This document shows, piece by piece, positions 45,047 through 55,815 of a DNA stretch of 64,000 nucleotides. Both the position numbers and the translations under genes were made by a program. The notes below the pieces were generated by a model, which searched no databases, had not been told where the DNA came from, and worked only from the letters and a program-made list of their open reading frames with translations. Numbering within the stretch: position 1 is the stretch's first letter; each line of letters begins with the position of its first letter. The DNA is from Lepraria neglecta (taxonomy: Eukaryota; Ascomycota; Lecanoromycetes; Lecanorales; Stereocaulaceae): contig CM065651.1 in NCBI GenBank assembly GCA_033220425.1, forward strand, positions 1,240,001-1,304,000, given 5' to 3'.

Positions 45047-45996
45047 GGCGACTATAAGAAACAAGTTTTAATAACCTCGATCAAGAGCGGCAAATACTAT
45101 CCGGTCTACTTAGTACTACTAAATAAATAGGAACGACTATATCCTGAAAAACTATATCTAAAGCGAATACCTAAATAGACTATAGAGTAGTTATAGATAT
45201 AAAAAACGTACGATAAGAATACGCCTAGGGTGTTACTAGATATAATAGTATATAACCGGCCTAACTTTATAGACGGCCACTTCGTAGTTAACGTCTACTA
45301 ACTATAGATATTTAATATATTATACTAATTAATAGTTAAAGGGCTATTAAACTACCTCCTAGACTAGCTTAGAGAGTATATCGGAGAGGGACGAATAAAG
45401 CTTAAGGTACAAGCCTTAATCGACACCTAGTTTCGAGCTATACCTAAATTTACTAAGCTAAGGCGATTTCGGGAGTTTAGTAAGCTAAGCTAATAGATAG
45501 AAGAGGAGAGTAAAGAGATATTACGGATTATAATACCCGTCTTCGCTCCTCTATTATCCGAAAAAAACTCAGATATACTATATATAGGACGAGCTATCGT
45601 TAACTTTATTATGCTTATAAGATACCGATCCTACGATAAAGCGATACTAGAATATATAAACGCAGCGTTGGAAAGGATTGATCTACTTAAGGAGGTATTT
45701 CGAAAATATAGGCTAGTTAATAAGAAAACGGGCGAGCAAACTTTCAACTTTCCCAAATTCTATAGTATTAGTTATTATATTAATATAATTAGATACTACG
45801 GTCCGCCGGATAGATATAGTACCTAAGCCTCGGAAAGGGTATATCCGATATTACTAAAGAATTACTATAACCGAATAAATAAGTATAAGGATTACTAGAA
45901 GTAATTAATAGAATATAACGAACGCTATATCAAGTTAATAATTATACGGGATATTAAAAATTTCTAAGAGACGGAGCCTATATTACTTAGTTAGAG
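45047..45996 (+). pseudogene. RIP-fossil transposase, Plavaka/CACTA-like
   Basis: A plus-strand frame of about 315 codons, with TAA/TAG as the only breaks. It includes GDYKKQVLITSIKSGKYYPV, FIDGHFVVNVYQLQIFNIL, LKVQALIDTQFRAIPKFTKL, IIPVFAPLLSEKNSD, AIVNFIMLIRYRSYDKAILE and TGEQTFNFPKFYSISYYINI then RYYGPPDRYST. The order (GDYxxQVLI...P, FIDGHFV, PxFPxLxRF, SQWxxxE, NFPKxHxxxHY, YGxxDxYxTexsER) is that of Plavaka-type transposases of the CMC/EnSpm group, as I remember them. A 71-codon live frame survives at 45611-45826. The catalytic residues lie upstream in a part I cannot read with confidence. Confidence 0.55.
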
Positions 45997-48000
45997 GAGA
46001 AAATAAGAAGACGAGAAAAGTATAAAGGCCGGGGTCCTCCTAGATCTATACTAACTAGGATGGCGAGTAGATATAGAAGAGCGCTATATATTAAGATACC
46101 TATATAAATATAATAGTCGTTACTGGCGAACGGCGAGAGATATAGCTGAATGGCTAAATATAGCTGGGTTTCTCTAAAGCCTGGCTGCGTTTCTTAAGGC
46201 GTACTAAGCGAAAACGCCAAGCAGAGGTAGTATAACCTCGAACCTAGATATTAATAGAAGGGAGGCAGACTGCAGCTAGGTTGAGAGCTACCCGGTCTAT
46301 ATCTATTCGGGCCTCGTATATTAGAAGACTATAGGAGAGGACTCCTTTGATTTAGGACGTCTCTATAAGGATTTAGTAGTCTATAGACCTTATAAATATT
46401 CGTAGTATTTACCTAGTATAGAGATTATATATAGGTCCGAGAATAAGACTATAAGAGTCGAAACCTAGAAACTATATAGGAGGGAAAGTTAGTCGGTAAG
46501 GTCTTAGTCGTCGTAGAGGTAAAGGATCTTAGTAACAGGGACTTTAAGTAACGACCTACTCGTATATAGGCTACCCTTATAGAAGTCTTTGATTATTAAT
46601 ATCTAGGGTAGATATAAGACTACTATAGAATAGTCGAAGTTAAAAAGGTATAGGCGTCGCTTATACTTAATCCTTAAATAATAGGCGCTCGCCGCTTCTA
46701 TAGACTACTAAATATTAAGTAAAGTACTTATCTAGTACCGGGAATAGTTAGAGGAAAAGAGATATTCTATATTAATAGTTTCATCGACTAGGACTAATAT
46801 ACTATAATATATTACCCTAAATTCCTAATAAACAATTCTAAGGTAGCGCGACGAATCTACGCTAAATTCCTACTAAATCCTTCTTAGGTAATACTATAAA
46901 CCTAAGTAAAAACCCTTAAAAGGAAGAGAGATAATACTATAAATATATCTAGGTCGATAGAGCGGAAGAGACGCTGCTACTAACTGCCCTCGCCGTATCT
47001 AAAGTCAAGGCTTTAGTCTTAAGGAAAACCTCTAATATAAAGAACTAACCTATAGTTTTAATTACCGTAGTAGTATTAATCCTCTCTTCGGCATATTTAA
47101 TTATAGCTATATTATATTAGCAGGCTATATAGTATCTTGCGCGTATAATATTTACTTACTTTAGTATCAAGTCTACGGCCCTCGCACGTTACTAATATTC
47201 AGGTACTTTAGTAAGCTAAGGAGTAGGGAGGTTATTAAGCTCGCGGTATTATATATAAAGTCTATCGGGGAAGACAGGGAGCAAATTCGTTAGATATTAA
47301 GTATCTATAGTAATACTTTACTAAAATAATAGCGACGAGACTATAAACTACGAGAAGAAATATTAAGAAACGTCTAGCTAAATATTTATCCGACTCGGAT
47401 AGGGTAAACCTAAATTAGATACTACTCCGATAGTATAAAACTCGAGTTAGATACTACTCGGATAGTATAAAACCTGAGTCGGATACTAATTAGACAAGGG
47501 TAAAAAAGGGCGAAATATATACGCCCCTAATCTACTAGAGTTTTACTAGGTGCCGCTGATAGTTCGGTAACTAGGCGTCGTAACTCTCTATCTTGGTTAT
47601 TTACTCGAATTATAAGGAGTAGAAGATATAGTCGGATTAGCGGATAATAGGTTGTTATAGAATCGAGGAAAGCGTAGTTAAATAACCTATAAAGAAGTTA
47701 AAGAAGGATTAGTATAAGCGCGAGTTAAACTTGTATTGATATTACTAATAACGAGCTTTTATATACTAAAGGAGCTATCGGTAGTAGCTATATTTTAAAC
47801 GGATTGTATATATAGAAGACTTTATTTAGATTCGACTACCTATTTATATATTGTATAGAAGATATATAGCTACTAATTGGTAGAAATATATAGACTATAT
47901 AAGAAGTAATCAATTATAATAAAAGAAAACTGGTAGCTATATATTAGTAGCGTTGTATTATTAATTGAGCTAATAGCTAACTAAACGCATAATGGATATA
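45997..48000. other. RIP-mutated right part of the ~18 kb element
   Basis: The plus strand probably holds the end of the transposase fossil to about 46.8 kb (readable as YRPYKYSQYLPSIEIIYRSE in one frame). After that I see no coding signal. CCGACTCGGATA-type words recur at 47390-47500. Confidence 0.35.
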
Positions 48001-48007
48001 CTAATTA

Positions 48008-48130
48008 GTTAGACTTTATACTAATAGTAACATCTAATTGCTAATTGGTTAGACATTATACTAACAGTAATATCTAATTGCTAATTGGTTATATATTATA
48101 CTAACAGTAATATCTAATTGCTAACTAACC
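48008..48130. repeat. Subterminal tandem repeats, 40 bp period
   Basis: Three successive units start at 48008, 48048 and 48088 with GTTAGACTTTATACTAATAG-like sequence and end CTAATTGCTAATTG. Further degenerate units carry the word ATTGAGTTGC at about 48154 and 48194. They lie 155-280 bp inside the right end of the ~18 kb element. The left part of the 609 bp MITE has its own array with the same 40 bp spacing. Confidence 0.7.
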
Positions 48131-50311
48131 TAACATCGTTAAATTAGTAGTATTGAGTTGCAGATCGAGCTGATTTGATGCTATTAGTAATATTGAGTTG
48201 CTGATTCCGCTGAACGTAACTGTCAGCCCTACCGGCGCGCTCGGCAACTCGGGATTTCCCAGCAACTTTTGGGAAAGCGCGATGTAGCCGCCCTATAGTC
48301 CTATCTATAACCTAAACGAGATAGAGCTCGAGACTTTACAAGGCTATATTAAGAGTAACCTTACTAACGGCTTTATATAGCTATCTATATCGCTGATAGG
48401 GTTACTAATCCTCTTTGTACGAAAGCCCGGTAGAGGTCTATACCTCTATATAGACTATTAAGGACTAAATATAATTATAATTAAGAATCGGTACCCTCTT
48501 CCCCTCGTTAGAGAATCTATTAATCGCCTAGCTATAGCTAAAAGGTATACTTAATTAGATCTAACTACTATATATTACCGCCTTTATATTAAGAAGGGTA
48601 ATAAGTAGAAGACTACGTTTAGAATATATTATAGTTACTTCGAGTACTAAGTCTTACTATTTAGGCTTATAAATGCCCCTATAACGTTCTAAGCGTATAT
48701 TAATTAAGTATTAGCCGAAAAGCTAGATATCTTCTATATTATTTACCTTAATAATATTCTTATTTATATATAAGATATTAGTACTAAGTACGTCGAGGCT
48801 ATAAAGTAGGTTCTAGATAAATTAAGATAGTATAGCCTATTTATTAATCTTTAGAAATATCGTTTCGGTATAGATAAGGTATACTTTCTAGGCTATATTA
48901 TTACCCCTACAGGGGTAAATATAGAGGAAGACTATATCTAGTTAGTTAAGAACTAGCTAGAACTGAAATCTATTTAAGAGATTTAGGTCTTCGTAGGCTT
49001 TGCGAATTTCTATTACAGGTTTATTAAGGGGTTTAGTTATATTATAGCCCCTCTAATAGAGTTAATAAAGATATTACTATCTAAAAGAGATATAGACTTG
49101 TACGCTCGAGTAGTCTCTAATATATAGAGAAGTATAGATATTATATTTAGAGGTACTATATAGAGGGATACAAATATTATATCTAAAGGTACTCTAGATA
49201 TAGACTTATACGCCTAAGTAGTCTTTAAAGGTATAGACTTATATACCTAAGTAGCCACTAAAGATATAGACTTGTATACCTAAGTAGTCTTTAACGTATA
49301 GAGGGATATAATTACTATATCTAGAGGTACTAAGATAAACGAAAAGAGCTCTAAGAGTCTATTTATTCTTATACCCGAGGTAAAGAAGGCCTTTAAAGAT
49401 TTAAAGATAGCTTTTACTACTATACTAGTACTAAGGTACTTTAACCCGGAACTACTAATATAGGTAGAGACTAATATATCGGGCTATACTATTAGTAGTA
49501 TCCTAAGTCAATTATATAGCGAAGTTTGGTACCTAGTAGTATACTACTTACGTAAATAAATTCTAGTAGAGACTCAGTACGACACGTACAATAAAGAACT
49601 ATTAGCTATTATTAAGTTATTTAAATACTAGCGCTACTACTATAAGGGTAGTAGGTATAAGACTTAGGTCTTAATAGATTATTATAATCTTAAGAGATTT
49701 ATAAATACTATATAAGTAAATAGTTATTAGATTTATTAGGCGTAAAAACTAAGTCGCTATAACTTTACTATCGAATATTATTAGAGGAAATATAATCTAG
49801 CGGACCTACTAAGTTAGATCCCTAACTATAAGTAGGATAATAGTATTACCGAATAAGAGAACTATTATCTACTTAATAAGCTAAAGTATACCCTATAAGG
49901 GTTCTATACTATAGGGCAGTCTACTTTTATAATAGGCTACTTTTAGATACTTATTACTAGTACTAATAGGGTACCCGGTATATATAGATAGTAGGTCTAA
50001 ATATAAGCTACTATTATAATTGAAGACCCTATAGGTAACTCCGTTAAGGATTAGTCTTTTAATAATTAACTTAAAGAGTTAACTCTTAAGGATAATTATA
50101 TAAGGAGCGTTATAGAATAATTAAAGAAATCTATAATTAACTCTCTAAGCGGCCTAAATAGTTAACCCTATAGTCTTACTAGAGGTAGACTATATTATAA
50201 AGGACGAATATATATTCCTAAGGTATTACAAGACGTTATTATAGAATACTATTATAATAGTCTACTAGTAGGCCATTTTAGTACTAAGAAGACTTAAGTA
50301 TTTATTTGATA

Positions 50312-51085
50312 CAAGTTAGTGCCCGTAATCTTCACAGAAGATTACAGTAAAAACTACTATATCTCGCTTATTTTATACTCGATTTAGGAAATTTAAGCCT
50401 GATTAGAAAGCCCTCTATTTATAGTATATTTTATATATATAAAGCTAAGCCCTAATCCTAATAGAGCAAGAGTTATTAAGGATTTAGTATATTAGTGCTT
50501 CGGGGGCGGCTGCGGGGTGGCTGCGGGGGTAGCTTTAGGGAACTCCGTAGGTAAAAATATGTTTTTTGAGCTTTCCTTAGCCAAAATTTAACTAAATTTC
50601 AAAATTCGAACGGCGTTAGAAAGGGCATACCTGGTTCCAAACCTCATGAAATTATCTCGATATTATATGACGTATGTGGCGCGGGGCATTGCTGCGAAGA
50701 AGTTACGGTGCGCATTCAACTTTTGATGTTCCAGGGTCCGGGGGCGCCAAGCTCAATGCTTGGCATCTGCCACTAAGCTCGCGCTGCCTGCAAAACATGG
50801 CGAAAACGCTTCTTTTGCTCATAACTATTGCGTAAATAGGCCGATTCTAAAAATTCTTGATGCGCAAGCAAGCTAATGATTGACTCCAAAACATATGAAA
50901 TCATCTCGATATCATATAACGTATGTGGCGCGGGGAAGTAGTGCGAAGAAGTTACGATACGAATTCAGCTTTTGGTAGTTGAAGGCGCTAGCCGAGAGAG
51001 GGAATGCAGAATATAGGGCCAATCTAATTGGCTACAAGTGCGGAATTGCTCCGAATTTCCTTATAATCTATTATTAGAAGAAAGA
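50312..51085 (-). mobile_element. Helitron-like element, copy 3 (774 bp)
   Basis: Minus-strand ends are TCTTTCTTCTAATAATAG at 51085 and GGGCACTAACTTG at 50312, with the 9 bp hairpin at the 3' end. It lies between host A and T within the gypsy integrase fossil, just after the GHFSTKKT block. Its middle keeps normal GC content and CpA/TpG, unlike the RIP-mutated flanks, so it inserted later or escaped RIP. Confidence 0.7.
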
Positions 51086-52233
51086 TAAGTACTTCTAGCT
51101 AAAGCTTACTAAGGATATAAGCGAATATATTACTATATACGCTATATACGCTATAATTAAGTTGTTAAGGTATAAACCGTATAGTAAGTTAATACCCTTA
51201 CTAGTCCCTATTTATAAGTAGAAGGATATATTATTAGACTTTATAACTAGGCTACCCCTATTAAAAGATTAGTATAAGTATATATATAACTCGATCCTTA
51301 TAATCGTAGACTATCTTATAAAGATATTATATTATATAGTAGTAGACAAGACGCTCGACGCTAAGTAGTTCGCCTAGGTACTAATTAAGAACCTAGTTCG
51401 CTATTATAGATTACCGGACTCTATAGTAATAGACTATAGGTTACTATTCACCTCTTAGTTCTAGTCTAGCCTTATATATTTCCTAGGGGTAAGATATCGC
51501 CTCTCGATAGCTTTTCACCCTTAGACTAATAGCTAGACTAAGCGATAGAATAGTACTATAGAATAATACTTATAAATATTCGTCTGCTAGGAGTAGAATA
51601 ACTAGGTATAGTAGTTATCTATAGCGGAGTTTGCTTATAATAATATAAAGAACTCTACTACTAGTATATTACTATTCGAGGCTAACCTTAGCTATAGTCT
51701 AAGGATATTTTAGGATAAGGAAATCGATTCGAAATCTTATTCTTATACTATAGTTAATAATATAAAATACTTATTTATACTAATAGGCGTGTATAAGGAT
51801 ACTATCTTGGCTATATAGTAATTATAAATAGAGTTCGCTAATAGATATCGGAAGTTACGAGACTATAAAGTCGGTAACCGCGTTTAGTTAAATACTAAGT
51901 ATATAAAGATAAAGCGAAATAGGAAGCTAGAGTTTAAGAAATTCGGTCTATTCCTTATTATAGACGTTATCGGCTTATAGTTATACTAACTAAAGCTATC
52001 GGATAGCTAGTAAATTTATAATATATTCTATATATCCTTACTAGAAAAGGACTCTTTAAAGTAGAGGGAGATAAGCTAAAGCCTAGAGGATATAGAATTC
52101 GACGAGGGCGATATATAGGACTATATTACCGCTGGCGTTATAGATAGTGTAATTTTCGAACCCGGTAAGGATAGTAAAGTAGGAGGTCTATACTATTAAA
52201 TCTATTAGGAAGGTTATCCTAATTTAGAGAATA

Positions 52234-52842
52234 CATCGCGCTTTCCCAAATCTTGCTGAAAACTTCTGATTTGCTAGACGCGCGGATAGGGCTGAAATTA
52301 GCCTATCAGTAGGATCAGCAAATAGCGCCCGCTGATGGGTCGATTTCAGCGCAATCAGCAAATAGCGCCCGCTAACAGCGCGATTTCAGCGTATTCAGCA
52401 ACTCCAGCTTGCTAACAGCAGGATTAGCAGGATCAGCAAGCATTTAGTAAATCACGTGATTGATGACTAAGCAAAAGGTCGATTTTCTATGATCGTCGCC
52501 ATCGACGGCAGCGACTCCCCCGGAGCACCATCAACACCAGCTGAAAACGGACCCCGGAATCGTGCGATTGGGCCTAAATCCTCGCGGGGGTGATGTTCGC
52601 AGCGACCTTGGGGATTTAGTTGCAGCGTCGTAATCATTGCGCGCAGTCGTATGACTTCGGGGATGATTTTCAGGTACTGCTTGGTTAACTTGGAGTTGCT
52701 GACAGCAACCCGGAGTTGCTGATCCTGCTGATTTCTCGGCCCGCAATTGACATGGGATGCAGACCCTGATCGCCATGCGGCCTGCTGACAGCGCAAAACT
52801 AGCTGTGACGCTAATGACATAATCTTTTGGGAAAGCGCGATG
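52234..52842. mobile_element. 609 bp MITE related to the ~18 kb element
   Basis: Ends are CATCGCGCTTTCCCAAA and its inverse, flanked by TA at 52232-52233 and 52843-52844. It interrupts the gypsy chromodomain. Deleting the element and one TA restores NLENTWKPFKGV. Its right end in reverse matches the left end of the ~18 kb element for more than 100 bp, with differences that are CA-to-TA or TG-to-TA in the larger copy. Subterminal units with AATCAGCAAATAGCGCCCGC lie at 52314 and 52354 and a weaker one at 52394 (period 40). The minus-strand frame at 52467-52820 is not recognised and I do not call it. Confidence 0.85.
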
Positions 52843-53117
52843 TACTTAGAAACCCTTCAAGGGGGTCTCTTATCTACGGAAGCTATTAGGAAAGTTTTAT
52901 AAGGAATACCCTAATAGGCCTATAGTAGAATCGGTAGCCGCCAGAAGGAGGCTATAATAACGTGTTCTAAAGAGATCTATATCTACGAATAAGGGCAAGG
53001 GTAGAAGAAAGCGTTAATATCCGTAGCGATACTATAAACGATAGTACTCTTTTATCTATTTTCCTACCTACTAGGGAGGTTTTTATAGTTTTAATAAGAC
53101 TAAGGTATTATATAAGA

Positions 53118-53889
53118 CAAGTTAGTGCCCGTAATCTTCATAGAAGATTACCGTAAACCCTACTATAACTCGCTTATTTTATACTCGATTTAGGAAATTT
53201 AAGTCTAATTAGAAAGCCCTCTATTTATAGTATATTTTATATATATAAAGCTAAGCCCTAATCCTAATAGAGCAAGAGTTATTAAGGATTTAGTATATTA
53301 GTACTTCGGGGGCGGCTGCGGGGTGGCTGCGGGGGTAGCTTTAGGGAACTCCGCAGGTAAAATATGTTTTTTGAGCTTTCCTTAGCCAAAATTTAACTAA
53401 ATTTCAAAGTTCGAACGGCGTTAGAAAGGGCATAACTAACTCCAAAACTTGTGAAATCATCTTGATATCATATGACGTATGTGGCGTGGGGCATTGCTGC
53501 GAAGAAGTTGCGGTGCGCATTCAACTTTCGATGTTCCAGGGTCCGGGGGCGCCAAGCTTAATGCTTGGCATTTGCCACTGAGCTCGCGCTGCCTGCAAAA
53601 CATGGCGAAAACGCTTCTTTTGCTCATAACTATTGCGCAAATGGGCCGATTCTAAAAATTCTTGACGCGCAAGCAAGCTAATGATTAACTCCAAAACATA
53701 TGAAATCATCTCGATATCATATGACGTATATGGCGCGGGGAAGTAGTGCGAAGAAGTTACGATGCGAATTCAAGTTTTGGTAGTTGAAGGCGCTAGCCGA
53801 GAGAGGGAATACAGAATATAGGGCCAATCTGATTGGCTGCAAGTGCGGAATTGCTCCGAATTTCCTTATAATCTATTATTATAAGAAGA
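53118..53889 (-). mobile_element. Helitron-like element, copy 4 (772 bp)
   Basis: Minus-strand ends are TCTTCTTATAATAATAG at 53889 and GGGCACTAACTTG at 53118, with the terminal hairpin (one arm base changed: CTTCATAGAAG). It is closely similar to copy 3 over the whole length. It lies just past the gypsy chromodomain, between host A and T. Confidence 0.7.
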
Positions 53890-54929
53890 TAGAAGGATTA
53901 AAGTTTAAAAGATATCGATTTAACTAATTAACTCGGACTTCGAGTCGAATTTTATCTACTTAGTAGTTATCTAATAAGTACTAGCGTATTAGTATAATAC
54001 CTATATAATAGGGTACCGGCGTACTATAAAGCTGCTCCGGTAGGGGTAGCTAATTACTATTATTCTTCTTTCTATACTTACTACCTTATAGAAGCTCGTC
54101 TTAGAAAAGGGAGGATAATTATAAAGGCCGATTATAGAGATACTAGACTAGGTTCGGGAGACTATCCCTCTAGTATAGCTATACGATAGTATAAGTTATA
54201 TAGTAGATCGGCTTGATATAAGGGTGCAATCTCCCTCGATAAATATATTGTCTCTAAGGACTCCTATCTAAGTTCCTTAGGATTTAGTCTATCTAGTAGT
54301 AAATCTACTAGTTATATTAGTCACGTATACCTAGACCCCGTTATACTAATAAGCTGTTGATATTTAATAACCGTATAACTTCTCGCGACGAGAGTAACAA
54401 TAGAAGGCTAAAGGTATAGTTAAATAGCCACTCTATTAGTAAGTAAGCCTACCTAAATAATAATTTATAAGCTAATATAGTCGTAGATAATCTTAAGTAT
54501 ATCGTTAATAGTATTAACGTTCTCCTCTCCAACGAGCGTTTAAATTCTAAGCTCGATATTAACGCTACGAAGATAAGGCTTAGACGAGACCTACGGATAG
54601 CTATCTTTCGAGAGCTTTAGTAGAAGGTCATACTATTTGCGCTAAGATCGATTCTACCTTAATACCTAAAGGTTACGTAGTAGTAGATGAAGTCCTATAC
54701 TAATACTTTTACGAGATTAACGGGGTAGCCGTGTTCTTATAAGATAGAGATACGAATAAATAAAGTTAATAATAGGGTAATAAAGATCGAAGACGTACAC
54801 CCTTATTAGCGATTTGAGAAGCTAGGGCGACCTCCTCCTCCTCCGCCAGCAAGTCTACTACCGCCTATAAGCTTTTTACTAGCAAGCTCTCGGCCGCCTA
54901 TAAGCTTTCCACCAGTAAGCCCTCCTCCT
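53890..54929. other. RIP-mutated sequence, no protein recognised
   Basis: TA-rich until about 54780, then passing into Pro-rich coding-like sequence. Probably the remains of another element, or the 5' part of the fossil ORF that follows. Confidence 0.35.
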
Positions 54930-55563
54930 CCCTCCGCCCCCTACCTCTCTACTAAGTTAGATACCTCCGAAGAAGAACGAGTCGCTGAGGAAGAGGTAGA
55001 AGGATATCTCTACGTTAATAAGCCAGCTATTATAAAGCCTAAAGGTAGACCAGCTAGGGTACTTAATAAAAAGCGTAATAAGAAGAGTCCAAAAAGGGAA
55101 AGTATACTTGGTCGCAAGCTTTCGAAGAAAATACACGGCGATAGCTATCTAGCTTTGAATACGTTGAGGGTATACGGGATACAATCACCGCTAGCCAAGC
55201 TACTATTGCTGGGATAAACACCGCCTTTACAGTAAGCTAGGTAGCTCGCGAAGAGGTGAATACTAAGGCTGACGCGTTCTTTGAAAGAGGAGGCACTACT
55301 ATATCTACACTGAGAGGGGGTGGAGGTGCTCCACTAAGCCAGAGAGCTCGACTGGGGCAGGCCTACGGTGGAGGGCGGGGCGGAGCTGGTACTCCACCAA
55401 GCCTGCCAGCTCGATAGCGCCCTCAGAGTCAGCGTATTCGGGCGGCGGCGACAGCAGCGCTGAGGCTTACCCACGGTGGGAGAGCTCGGGGTAACGAGTC
55501 GACGGTCAACATCTACGGTAGCTATGGGGTGGCATATGGGGGTGCTTACGACCCTGACGCATA
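54930..55563 (+). pseudogene. Fossil ORF with basic and Gly/Arg-rich C-terminus, unknown
   Basis: The plus strand reads LDTSEEERVAEEEVEGYLYV, KPKGRPARVLNKKRNKKS, then after one frameshift KKGKYTWSQAFEENTRR. It goes on as EYVEGIRDTITASQATIAGI, AREEVNTKADAFFERGG and a GQAYGGGRGGAG / STVNIYGSYGVAYGGAYDPD tail ending at TAG 55561. It is broken by three TAG codons and the shift. GC content is higher than in the sequence to its left, so RIP was weak here. The basic and Gly-rich tail suggests nucleic-acid binding, as in a transposon gag or accessory ORF, but I do not recognise a family. Confidence 0.4.
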
Positions 55564-55756
55564 GTAGCAAGCTTATATGCAAGCTCCGACCAATCAGATC
55601 TCATGCTGGGAGAAAAGTTTTAGCTGCAAAGACGTCGTTTTTAAACGATTTGGACTGAGATAACTCGATATCGTATATTTGGAATTTTGATGATCTGCGG
55701 CGAACGAGGTACCTCTGTTTAGGAGTAATTTGTTAGATAGATTATGTACCTCGTTC

Positions 55757-55815
55757 TGAAAGGGTGTACGCCTAGTGAGATAGGGTGTACGCCTACTGAA
55801 ACAGGGTGTACGCTG
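55757..55815 (+). repeat. Three 21 bp tandem repeats
   Basis: The word AGGGTGTACGCCTA occurs at about 55757 and 55778 followed by a degenerate third AGGGTGTACGCTGA. Nothing coding is attached. Confidence 0.75.

Larger units (their letters stand above)
30275..48284. mobile_element. ~18 kb terminal-inverted-repeat DNA transposon (Plavaka/CACTA-like), RIP-mutated
   Basis: The left end CATCGCGCTTTCCCAAAAG at 30275 is matched in reverse at the right end, 48284 (CTTTTGGGAAAGCGCGATG). TA lies at both borders (30273-30274 and 48285-48286). The subterminal sequence at each end also resembles the 609 bp element at 52234-52842, in opposite orientation. Inside lie a plus-strand transposase fossil (45.0-46.0 kb), several minus-strand fossil ORFs and a Helitron-like insertion (31482-33305). 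Period-40 subterminal repeats lie inside the right end. I cannot exclude that the two ends belong to separate copies with other transposons between them, since the interior is not fully read. Confidence 0.6.
48292..53060 (+). pseudogene. Ty3/gypsy pol fossil (RT, RNase H, integrase, chromodomain), interrupted twice
   Basis: Plus-strand blocks in order. Reverse transcriptase: SPIYNLNEIELETL, LFVRKPGRGLYLYIDY, IKNRYPLPLVRESINRLA, INAPITF.AYIN, YLNNILIYI (RIP-changed form of YLDDILIYS) and FLGYIITPTGV. RNase H: ETNISGYTISSILSQLYSE and KELLAIIKLFKY. Integrase: GRLYYKGRIYIPKVLQDVII with GHFSTKKT, LLDFITRLPL, IDYRLLFTS, FHPQTNSQTKRQN and YNNIKNSTTSILLFEANLSY. Chromodomain: EGYPNLENTWKPFKGVSYL. Stops are TAA/TAG, as RIP gives. 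A Helitron-like copy interrupts the integrase zinc region (50312-51085) and the MITE interrupts the chromodomain (52234-52842). Flanking LTRs and gag are not recognised. Confidence 0.88.
28220..54930. repeat. RIP-mutated, AT-rich transposon nest
   Basis: Over about 26.7 kb the sequence is dominated by TA dinucleotides. Translated protein blocks are broken almost only by TAA and TAG, the products of CAA, CAG and TGG after C to T change at CpA on either strand. Almost no live open frame of over 60 codons occurs outside the elements that look younger (Helitron-like copies and the 609 bp MITE). This is the composition expected after RIP in Pezizomycotina. The individual elements are listed separately. 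Confidence 0.85.

Noticed and set aside
52467-52820. 117-codon minus-strand ORF inside the 609 bp MITE
   Set aside because: The element is a short derivative with terminal and subterminal repeats; the frame includes subterminal repeat sequence and has no recognisable domain.
28220-54930. Centromere or mitochondrial insertion as the cause of the AT-rich block
   Set aside because: TAA/TAG-only breaks in transposon proteins and CA-to-TA changes between copies explain the composition by RIP. I see no mitochondrial genes.
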